Origin: Deltaproteobacteria bacterium
GTDB taxonomy: Bacteria; Myxococcota_A; UBA9160; SMWR01
Assembly (NCBI GenBank): GCA_019313605.1
Contig: JAFDAW010000047.1
Span: 1 to 12,809, forward strand
Length of the DNA: 12,809 nt
Direction of reading: 5' to 3'
A program made the position numbers and the translations under genes. The first letter of the stretch is position 1. Each line of letters starts with the position of its first letter. Shown piece after piece: positions 1 to 6,245 of this stretch. Under the pieces are notes generated by a model. That model made no database searches. It was not told where the DNA came from and was given only the letters and a program-made list of their open reading frames with translations.

Positions 1-263
1 CGCTCTCGAAGCCGCACGCAGGCCCCTTCCTCGGTGTGCGGGCTGTCGCGGAGGCAGCCGGCTACGGCATTCCGGTCATCGCCCAGGGTGGAATCACAGC
101 GGCCAACGCGGCCGCGATCGCAGCCGCGGGCGCCGCCGGAATTGCCGTGACCGGCGCAATTCTCTCGGCCCCGGACCCCGCCAATGCAACCCGAGCGCTG
201 CGCGCCGCGCTGGCAGCCGCACCGCAAAATCAGCCGGGCACCTCGCCCAGCGTCCCGGTCTAG
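1..263 (+). CDS. thiE: Thiamine-phosphate synthase, C-terminal fragment (5' end outside window)
   Basis: Reading frame 3 is open from the left edge to a TAG at 261-263. ThiE joins HMP-pyrophosphate and thiazole phosphate to make thiamine monophosphate in the cytoplasm. The visible part is the last strands of a TIM barrel: a stretch beginning LSKPHAGPFLGVRAVAEAA, then the phosphate-binding strand IPVIAQGGITAANAAAI, then GAAGIAVTGAIL, which matches the family pattern of IPVVAIGGI followed by GADGVAVISAI. A low-complexity tail (AAAPQNQPGTSPSVPV) extends past the last helix. The regulatory homologue TenI shares this fold and cannot be fully excluded from the C-terminus alone. The next gene starts 24 bases downstream, so the two may be co-transcribed. 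Confidence 0.82.
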   Translation, partial: LSKPHAGPFLGVRAVAEAAGYGIPVIAQGGITAANAAAIAAAGAAGIAVTGAILSAPDPANATRALRAALAAAPQNQPGTSPSVPV

Positions 264-287
264 CATGAGCGCAGGGTTGGAGCTGAA

Positions 288-1679
288 ATGAGCGCGAGCT
301 TGGATCGCGAATTTCCGAACCGCGGAGGACGTCTGAAAGTGCTCATGGGATTTCGCATTGCACTCGTCTCGCTCGCGCTGGGGATTTTGGCGGCGCCTGC
401 GCTCGCCAGCGACCCCTTCCTGCGACAGAACACGACCGTGCGCGTCGTAAAGCAGGTCGGCCCGAGCGTCGTCAACATCACGACCGAGCGGATCATCGCC
501 TCGCGCAACCCGTTTCCGCGCGGCGGAAACCCCTTCTTCGATTCGTTCTTCCGCGACTTCTTCGAGCCGAGGCTTCCCCAGACCGTGCAGAGCCTGGGGT
601 CGGGCGTGTTGATCGATGCCGAACACCACATCCTGACCAACGAACACGTGGTGGGGCGCGCGAGCCGGATCCGCGTGAGCTTCGCCGATGGAACCGAGTT
701 CGACGCCACGTTGGTTGGCGCCGATCCCAATAACGACATCGCGATCCTCAAGATCGAGACCGATGAACGCCTCCCGTGGTTGAAGCCGGGCCGATCGAAT
801 GACTTGATGGTGGGCGAGTCGGTGATCGCGATCGGGAATCCCTTCGGACTCTCGAACACCGTCACGACGGGCGTGATCTCGGCCCTGAACCGATCGATCC
901 GCACCGAAGATTTCGTGTACCACGGATTTCTCCAGACCGACGCCTCGATCAATCCGGGAAACTCGGGCGGCCCGCTCGTCAACGCCGAGGGGGAGCTGAT
1001 CGCGATCAACACCGCAGTCTACGGTGGGGCGCAAGGGATCGGCTTTGCGATCCCCATCGACACCGCGAAACGCGTGGTCGACGAACTGATCGAGCACGGC
1101 GAACTGGCACCCGTCTGGCTCGGCCTCGACTTCCAGGATCTGGAGCCGAACCTCGCCGCCGCGATGAATCTGCCCGAGAACCTGAATGGTGTACTCGTCA
1201 ACCGGGTGCGAGAGGACAGCCCCGCGCAGCGGGCCGACCTCCGACGCGGCGATGTGGTGACCCGATTCGACGGTCGACCGATCGAATCCGCTCGCTCGTT
1301 CTACGAGATGCTGGAGATCAGTGTCGCGGGACAGGATCTGCAGATCGAACTCTGGCGTGCCGGGCGGCTGCAAACGGTTGCGGTGAAACTCAAAGAACTG
1401 CCTCTGCGCCAGGTCGCCCGCCTGGTCAACGAAATGCTCGGGATGAAATTGCAGCTGAGAAAGGGCGGCGGCTATACGGTTGACTCGGTTCGCGAGGGCA
1501 GCGGATCCGCGCGGATCGGAATTGCGCGCGGAGACCTTGTGCTCGCCATCAACGGAACCACATTGGCCGACGACGATGCGCTGCGCCGATCCGTCTTGAG
1601 TTTGCGGGGTCGTCCACATGCATTGGTCGTGGTCCAGCGCGAGGGGGCCCGATACCATGTGACGATTCCGTTGCTCTGA
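288..1679 (+). CDS. Periplasmic serine protease of the HtrA/Do (DegP/DegQ) family, first paralogue
   Basis: ATP-independent periplasmic protease/chaperone that degrades misfolded envelope proteins. In the 463-residue reading, a hydrophobic segment (residues 21-37) ends in a signal-peptidase-like APALA-SD. The trypsin-like domain carries the whole catalytic triad: His120 (LTNEHVV), Asp150 (DPNNDIAIL) and Ser226 (NPGNSGGP). Two PDZ domains follow, at about 277-365 and 383-460. Two starts are plausible. ATG 288 has GGAG five bases upstream. GTG 339 has a stronger GGAGGA (324-329) nine bases upstream and gives a more ordinary, shorter signal peptide; ATG 345 is close behind it. I list the longer form, but 339 or 345 may be the real start. 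The region between residues 68 and 102 is rich in Phe and Pro, like the LA loop of Deg proteases. DegP, DegQ and MucD cannot be told apart here. Confidence 0.95.
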   Translation: MSASLDREFPNRGGRLKVLMGFRIALVSLALGILAAPALASDPFLRQNTTVRVVKQVGPSVVNITTERIIASRNPFPRGGNPFFDSFFRDFFEPRLPQTVQSLGSGVLIDAEHHILTNEHVVGRASRIRVSFADGTEFDATLVGADPNNDIAILKIETDERLPWLKPGRSNDLMVGESVIAIGNPFGLSNTVTTGVISALNRSIRTEDFVYHGFLQTDASINPGNSGGPLVNAEGELIAINTAVYGGAQGIGFAIPIDTAKRVVDELIEHGELAPVWLGLDFQDLEPNLAAAMNLPENLNGVLVNRVREDSPAQRADLRRGDVVTRFDGRPIESARSFYEMLEISVAGQDLQIELWRAGRLQTVAVKLKELPLRQVARLVNEMLGMKLQLRKGGGYTVDSVREGSGSARIGIARGDLVLAINGTTLADDDALRRSVLSLRGRPHALVVVQREGARYHVTIPLL

Positions 1680-1783
1680 CGCGCTATTAGGGGGAAGCTG
1701 GGTCGATCGGGGGAACCCGGCGAGATCTGGCGGTTTCGATAGCCGTAAGGAATTGCACAGCACGACTCTACAGATTCACCTGC

Positions 1784-1795
1784 GGCGAATTCGCC
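1784..1795. repeat. 12-base perfect palindrome upstream of second Deg protease
   Basis: GGCGAATTCGCC is its own reverse complement and lies 108 bases before the second protease start. It could be an operator or part of a larger structured leader. No known factor can be named from the sequence. Confidence 0.45.
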
Positions 1796-1801
1796 ACAGG
1801 G

Positions 1802-1816
1802 GCGGCCTTCGGCCGC
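1802..1816. repeat. Inverted repeat, 6-base stem with TTC triloop
   Basis: GCGGCC, loop TTC, then GGCCGC pair perfectly. No T run follows, so it is a poor intrinsic terminator. The CCTTCGG centre is shared with the longer stem at 3437-3455 after the second protease, which hints at an interspersed palindromic repeat family. Confidence 0.45.
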
Positions 1817-1846
1817 AGGGCGGCCCTCGGGCGCCAGGTCGACTGA

Positions 1847-1890
1847 GGGGCGCCATAGCGGGCGAACAAGGGGCGCCCTAACGGGGCGAC
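1847..1890. repeat. Iterated GGGGCGCC motif in the spacer before the second Deg protease
   Basis: GGGGCGCC occurs at 1847-1854 and 1870-1877 (period 23), with a degenerate copy GGGGCGAC at 1883-1890 and a related CGGGCGCC at 1828-1835. The last copy ends three bases before the Shine-Dalgarno GGGAGA (1893-1898) of the gene at 1904. The rest of the 1680-1903 spacer shows no convincing sigma-70 promoter. Confidence 0.4.
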
Positions 1891-1903
1891 ACGGGAGAAA
1901 TCG

Positions 1904-3433
1904 ATGAAAGCATTGCGCGTCTCAACCGCACTTCTGTGCACCACAGCGATCGCATTCTTGATCGCCTCCTATGGCGGGCTCGATATCCAGCTGAGCTGGC
2001 GCAGCAACGACGCACAGGCGATCGATTTCTTCGGCAAAGACGACGAAGCGGATGCCGCCGCCGGAGAACCCTTCTGGAAGGAAAACGGTGCGACAGAGGC
2101 GATCGTCCCCCAAGGGGTTCCGGCGGGCTTCGCGGACCTCGCGGAACGCGCCTCCCCGGGAGTGGTCAACATCGCGACCTCCAGAACCGTGGTACAAAAC
2201 GCACCTCGCAGCCTCGAAGAATTCTTCTTCGGCATGCCCTTTGGCGGCAATCCCCACGACTTCGAGGGATCGCCGCACGAGGGAGTCCCGCGCAAGATTC
2301 CGAGTCTCGGAAGCGGGTTCGTGATTTCCGAAGATGGCTACATCGTGACCAACAACCACGTGATCGAGGATGTGGACAAGATCACGGTGATTTTCGAGGA
2401 TAAAACCCAGCTCGACGCCACGGTCGTCGGACGAGATCCGAAAACCGATATCGCATTGATCCGGGTCGAGTCCGACAAGAAGCTCTTTGCCCTGCCGCTC
2501 GGCGACTCGAACGCCGTGCGTCCGGGAGAGTGGGTCGTTGCGATCGGCAACCCCTATGGACTGGAACACACCGTCACCGCGGGAATCATCAGCGCGAAGC
2601 ATCGGGTGATCAGCTGGGGCAATTACGACGACTACATCCAGACCGATGCCGCGATCAACCCCGGCAATTCGGGTGGCCCGCTGCTCAATCTTTTCGGTGA
2701 AGTGATCGGCATCAACACAGCCATCAACCCGCAGGCCAATACGATCGGGTTTGCGGTTCCGATCGACATGGCGAAAGCCATTCTTCCCCAGCTTCGCGCT
2801 TCGGGGCACGTCACGCGCGGTTGGCTCGGCGTGATGATCCAGAAGATCACCCCCGAGCTCGCCAAAGAATTCGAGCTCGACGGCGAATCGGGCGCGCTCG
2901 TATCGAAGGTCGTGCCGGACGGCCCCGCCGATGAGGCGGGCATCGAGCGCTACGACGTCATCGTCGAATTCGACGGCAAGTCGATCGCGGATTTGAGCGA
3001 ACTGCCGCGGGTCGTCGCCGGTACTCCCGTGGACAAGACTGTCGAGGTCACCGTCGTTCGCGATGGCAAGCAGAAGAACCTGCGCGCGAAGGTCGGCGAA
3101 TTGCCTCAGCCCGAATTGGCCGAACTCGCCGTACAGTCGGAGAAGGGCCCGGCAGCCTTTGGTTTCGCGGTTCAGGATTTGAACCCGGAACTCGCGCAAC
3201 AACTCGGGCTAGACACGACCGACGGAGTGCTCATCACCTCCATCAAACCCGGGAGCCCGGCGGATGACGCACAGCTGCGTCGCGGCGACGTGATCCTCGA
3301 AGTCGACCGGTCTGCGATCGGAGACGTCGGCGACCTGCGCGCCCAGCTCGACGCGGCCGATGACGGCGCGCTCCTCCTGATCCGCCGCAGCAACTCGACG
3401 ATCTTCGTACCGATCAAGCGCAGCGCCGGCTAG
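1904..3433 (+). CDS. Periplasmic serine protease of the HtrA/Do (DegP/DegQ) family, second paralogue
   Basis: Second Do-family protease, 509 residues. ATG 1904 has GGGAGA five bases upstream. A hydrophobic N-terminal segment spans residues 7-24. The nearest AXA site (DAQA, residues 36-39) is rather far from it, so the protein may be either cleaved or left anchored in the inner membrane. The protease domain has His152 (VTNNHVIED), Asp182 (DPKTDIALIRV) and Ser256 (NPGNSGGPLLN). PDZ1 lies at about 305-398 and PDZ2 at about 417-505, with the usual GSPADDAQLRRGDVI core. The LA loop (about 97-132, SLEEFFFGMPFGG) resembles DegQ and MucD types. It clearly shares family and architecture with the protease ending at 1679, but the two sequences are well diverged, so the duplication is not recent. 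Members of this family usually assemble as trimers or larger cages. Confidence 0.97.
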   Translation: MKALRVSTALLCTTAIAFLIASYGGLDIQLSWRSNDAQAIDFFGKDDEADAAAGEPFWKENGATEAIVPQGVPAGFADLAERASPGVVNIATSRTVVQNAPRSLEEFFFGMPFGGNPHDFEGSPHEGVPRKIPSLGSGFVISEDGYIVTNNHVIEDVDKITVIFEDKTQLDATVVGRDPKTDIALIRVESDKKLFALPLGDSNAVRPGEWVVAIGNPYGLEHTVTAGIISAKHRVISWGNYDDYIQTDAAINPGNSGGPLLNLFGEVIGINTAINPQANTIGFAVPIDMAKAILPQLRASGHVTRGWLGVMIQKITPELAKEFELDGESGALVSKVVPDGPADEAGIERYDVIVEFDGKSIADLSELPRVVAGTPVDKTVEVTVVRDGKQKNLRAKVGELPQPELAELAVQSEKGPAAFGFAVQDLNPELAQQLGLDTTDGVLITSIKPGSPADDAQLRRGDVILEVDRSAIGDVGDLRAQLDAADDGALLLIRRSNSTIFVPIKRSAG

Positions 3434-3436
3434 CTG

Positions 3437-3455
3437 GCGAATCCTTCGGATTCGC
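3437..3455. repeat. Inverted repeat, 8-base perfect stem, just after the protease stop codon
   Basis: GCGAATCC, loop TTC, then GGATTCGC pair perfectly, starting four bases after the TAG. A following T run is missing, so if it acts on transcripts it is more likely an mRNA 3' end stabiliser or a REP-like element than a classic intrinsic terminator. Confidence 0.55.
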
Positions 3456-3465
3456 TTGCGGCGTC

Positions 3466-3490
3466 GCGTGACCCCATTCTGGGGTCGCGC
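3466..3490. repeat. Inverted repeat, 10-base stem with one G-T wobble
   Basis: GCGTGACCCC, loop ATTCT, then GGGGTCGCGC form a 10-pair stem with a single wobble pair. It lies 10 bases after the previous stem-loop. Together they separate the Deg protease gene from the clpB promoter region and may end or stabilise the upstream transcript. No U-tract is present. Confidence 0.55.
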
Positions 3491-3533
3491 TCCTGGGAGC
3501 TCGCCCGACACCCATACGCAAATTTGGCGCGGA

Positions 3534-3587
3534 TTGGACCCTTGTCCCGGGTTGGGCCCTTGTCCCGGGTTAGACCCTTGTCCCAAA
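3534..3587 (+). repeat. Three tandem 18-base repeats upstream of clpB
   Basis: Units lie at 3534-3551, 3552-3569 and 3570-3587. The shared core is CCCTTGTCCC. Units 1 and 2 differ at one base; unit 3 differs mainly in its last three bases (AAA in place of GGG). The array ends 25 bases before the clpB ATG. An 18-base period is under two helical turns, so successive cores would sit on rotating faces of the DNA. The motif is neither CIRCE (HrcA) nor HAIR (HspR). Confidence 0.85.
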
Positions 3588-3605
3588 TGGACGGGTGCAT
3601 AGATT
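3578..3605 (+). promoter_or_regulatory. Candidate clpB promoter overlapping the third 18-base repeat
   Basis: TTGTCC (3578-3583) and TAGATT (3600-3605) are separated by 16 bases; each matches the sigma-70 hexamer consensus at four of six positions. Transcription would start near 3612, almost exactly at the clpB ATG, implying a leaderless or near-leaderless mRNA. This agrees with the absence of a Shine-Dalgarno sequence there. Both boxes are weak, so this is a suggestion only. Confidence 0.3.
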
Positions 3606-3612
3606 CTCCGCC

Positions 3613-6201
3613 ATGCGGATGGACAAACTCACGATCAAAAGCCAGGAAGCCCTCGCGGAAGCGCAGTCGATCAGCAGCGCGCGAGGGCACAGCGAAATCC
3701 AACCCGCCCACCTGCTCCGGGCCCTGCTCGAGCAACCCGAGGGCAGCACGCTTCCGGTTCTACAGAAGCTCGGCGTTCCGATCGATCGGCTCCAATCCGA
3801 TCTCGAGACGCTGATCGCGGGATTTCCCAAGGTCACGGGAGGCGCGCAGCCGCAGCTGAGCCAGGCTCTGAGCGCTGCGCTTCAAGCCGGCTTTGCCGAG
3901 GCCGATGCTCTCAAAGACGAGTTCGTCTCCACCGAACACCTCCTGCTCGCGATCGCCGCAGAAAAGAAGGATCCGGCCGGTCGCCTACTGCGCGAAGCCG
4001 GCGCCAATCGCGAGGCCATCCTCAAAGCCCTGGTTGCGGTGCGCGGTGGTGCGCGGGTGACGGATCCCGATCCGGAATCCAAATACCAGGCGCTCGCCAA
4101 GTTTGGCAACGATCTCACCGATGCCGCGCGGCTCGGGAAAATCGACCCTGTCATCGGCCGAGACGAAGAAATCCGGCGCGTCATCCAGGTTCTCAGCCGG
4201 CGCACCAAGAACAATCCCGTCCTGATCGGCGAGCCCGGCGTCGGCAAAACCGCCATTGCCGAGGGACTCGCGCAGCGTATCGTTGCGGGCGACATTCCCG
4301 AATCGCTCGCGGACTGCCGCCTGGTAGCGCTCGATATCGGCGCCCTGATCGCGGGCGCAAAGTACCGCGGCGAATTCGAAGATCGGCTCAAGGCCGTACT
4401 GCGTGAGATCGCGGAAGCCGAAGGCAAGGTGATCCTGTTCATCGACGAGCTACACACCATCGTGGGCGCGGGCGCCGCCGAAGGCGCGGCCGATGCCGCC
4501 AACATGCTAAAGCCCGCACTCGCCCGCGGAGAACTCCACTGCGTCGGTGCGACCACGCTGGACGAGTACCGCAAGCACGTCGAGAAAGACGCCGCACTGG
4601 AGCGCCGGTTCCAACCTGTGCTCGTCGGCGAGCCCAATGTCGAAGACACGATCTCGATCCTGCGCGGCCTCAAAGAGCGCTACGAGGTTCATCACGGCGT
4701 CCGCATCCAGGATGCCGCGATCGTCGCTGCAGCGACCCTCTCGAATCGCTACATCACCGACCGCTTCCTGCCGGACAAAGCCATCGACCTGGTCGACGAA
4801 GCCGCGAGTCGCGTGCGCGTCCAGATCGACTCCATGCCGGAAGAACTCGATCAGCTCGACCGCAAGCGCACCCAGCTCGAGATCGAGCGCGAGGCGCTCA
4901 AGAAGGAGAGTGACGCGGCGAGTGCCGAGCGTCTGGAGCGGGTCGAGCGCGAAATCGCCGAGCTGCGCGGGCAATGCGATGGCATGAAGGCGCGCTGGGA
5001 AAACGAAAAGAACTGCATCGCAGACCTCCGACAGCACAAGGAACGGCGCGAAGAACTCAACGCGGAACTCAGTCGCACCGAGCGCAGCGGCAATCTCGAG
5101 CGCGCCGCCGAGATCCGCTACGGCGAACTCGTCGCGCTCGAGCAGGAGCTCACCGCGATCGAAACATCGCTGGCGGCCCTGCAAGCCGAGGGCTCCCTGC
5201 TCTCGGAAGAAGTCACCGCCGAAGAAGTCGCCGAGATCGTCTCGAAGTGGACCGGAATCCCGGTTAGCAAGATGCTCGAGGGGGAGCAGGAAAAACTGCT
5301 CGAGATGGAGCAGGTGCTGCGAAAGCGCGTCATCGGTCAAGAAGACGCGCTACGCGCCGTGTCGGGCGCCGTGCGTCGCGCCCGAGCCGGACTGCAAGAT
5401 CCGGATCGGCCGATCGGTTCTTTCATCTTCCTGGGCCCGACGGGTGTCGGCAAGACCGAAACCGCCCGAGCGCTGGCAGATTTTCTCTTCGACGACGAGC
5501 GCGCGATGGTGCGCATCGACATGAGCGAGTTCATGGAAAAGCATTCCGTGTCGCGCCTGATCGGCGCGCCTCCGGGATACGTGGGCTACGACGAGGGTGG
5601 CTATCTCACGGAAGCCGTCCGGCGTCGACCGTATTCGGTCGTGCTCTTCGACGAGATCGAGAAGGCCCACCCCGACGTCTTCGGCGCGCTGCTCCAGATT
5701 CTCGATGACGGGCGGCTAACGGACGGTCAGGGACGGACCGTCGATTTCCGCAACGCGGTGCTGATCATGACTTCGAACATCGGCAGCGAGCACATCGTCG
5801 AACTTTCGGAGAGCGACCAGCAGGAAATCGAGCGCCGGGTCGACGAGGCCTTGCGCGCGCACTTCAAACCCGAATTCCTCAACCGCGTCGACGAGACGAT
5901 CGTCTTTCACTCGCTCAATCGCGACGAGTTCCACCGAATCGTCGACATCCAGCTGGAGCGCCTGCGCACGCGGTTGCAAGAGCGGCGGCTCGAAATCGAG
6001 GTCAGCGACAGTGCGCGAGACCTGCTGGCCGAGCGAGGTTACGACGCCCACTACGGCGCACGGCCGCTCAAACGCGTGATCCAGCGCATGATCGAGGACC
6101 CACTCGCAATGCAGATCCTCAAAGGCGATTTCCCCGAGGGCTCCAAGATTGCGGTGGAGCCGAATGCTGCAGGAGACGCGTTCGAATTTCGCAGCGCCTG
6201 A
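3613..6201 (+). CDS. clpB: ATP-dependent protein disaggregase ClpB (Hsp104 family)
   Basis: Hexameric AAA+ unfoldase that, with DnaK/DnaJ/GrpE, pulls proteins out of aggregates in the cytoplasm. The ATG at 3613 gives 862 residues starting MRMDKLTIKSQEALAEAQ, a canonical ClpB N-terminus and normal length. An in-frame GTG at 3595 would add six atypical residues. Order (862-residue numbering): ClpN substrate domain about 1-145; NBD1 with Walker A GEPGVGKT (206-213), Walker B ILFIDE (274-279) and arginine-finger region LERRF (329-333); middle coiled-coil about 405-535, which marks ClpB rather than ClpA or ClpC; NBD2 with Walker A GPTGVGKT (608-615), Walker B VVLFDE (676-681), FLNRVDE near 758 and sensor-2 GARPLKR (815-821). 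No key residue is missing. No Shine-Dalgarno lies at the usual distance from ATG 3613. Converges with elp3, 44 bases apart, with no clear terminator between. Confidence 0.98.
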   Translation: MRMDKLTIKSQEALAEAQSISSARGHSEIQPAHLLRALLEQPEGSTLPVLQKLGVPIDRLQSDLETLIAGFPKVTGGAQPQLSQALSAALQAGFAEADALKDEFVSTEHLLLAIAAEKKDPAGRLLREAGANREAILKALVAVRGGARVTDPDPESKYQALAKFGNDLTDAARLGKIDPVIGRDEEIRRVIQVLSRRTKNNPVLIGEPGVGKTAIAEGLAQRIVAGDIPESLADCRLVALDIGALIAGAKYRGEFEDRLKAVLREIAEAEGKVILFIDELHTIVGAGAAEGAADAANMLKPALARGELHCVGATTLDEYRKHVEKDAALERRFQPVLVGEPNVEDTISILRGLKERYEVHHGVRIQDAAIVAAATLSNRYITDRFLPDKAIDLVDEAASRVRVQIDSMPEELDQLDRKRTQLEIEREALKKESDAASAERLERVEREIAELRGQCDGMKARWENEKNCIADLRQHKERREELNAELSRTERSGNLERAAEIRYGELVALEQELTAIETSLAALQAEGSLLSEEVTAEEVAEIVSKWTGIPVSKMLEGEQEKLLEMEQVLRKRVIGQEDALRAVSGAVRRARAGLQDPDRPIGSFIFLGPTGVGKTETARALADFLFDDERAMVRIDMSEFMEKHSVSRLIGAPPGYVGYDEGGYLTEAVRRRPYSVVLFDEIEKAHPDVFGALLQILDDGRLTDGQGRTVDFRNAVLIMTSNIGSEHIVELSESDQQEIERRVDEALRAHFKPEFLNRVDETIVFHSLNRDEFHRIVDIQLERLRTRLQERRLEIEVSDSARDLLAERGYDAHYGARPLKRVIQRMIEDPLAMQILKGDFPEGSKIAVEPNAAGDAFEFRSA

Positions 6202-6245
6202 ATTCGATTCGGTCGCGTCGAGCCGGCTGATTGGAGCGTGCCGCC

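Noticed and set aside
1922..3202. 426-codon minus-strand open frame inside the second Deg protease
   Set aside because: Charged, featureless translation opposite an intact catalytic-triad protease; a codon-bias shadow.
3466..3490. Classic intrinsic terminator after the second Deg protease
   Set aside because: The stem is strong but no T run follows, unlike the terminator at 9942-9969 in this same window.
3595..3612. GTG 3595 as the clpB start
   Set aside because: It adds six residues absent from typical ClpB, whose N-terminus aligns with MRMDKLT at 3613, and has no better ribosome binding site.
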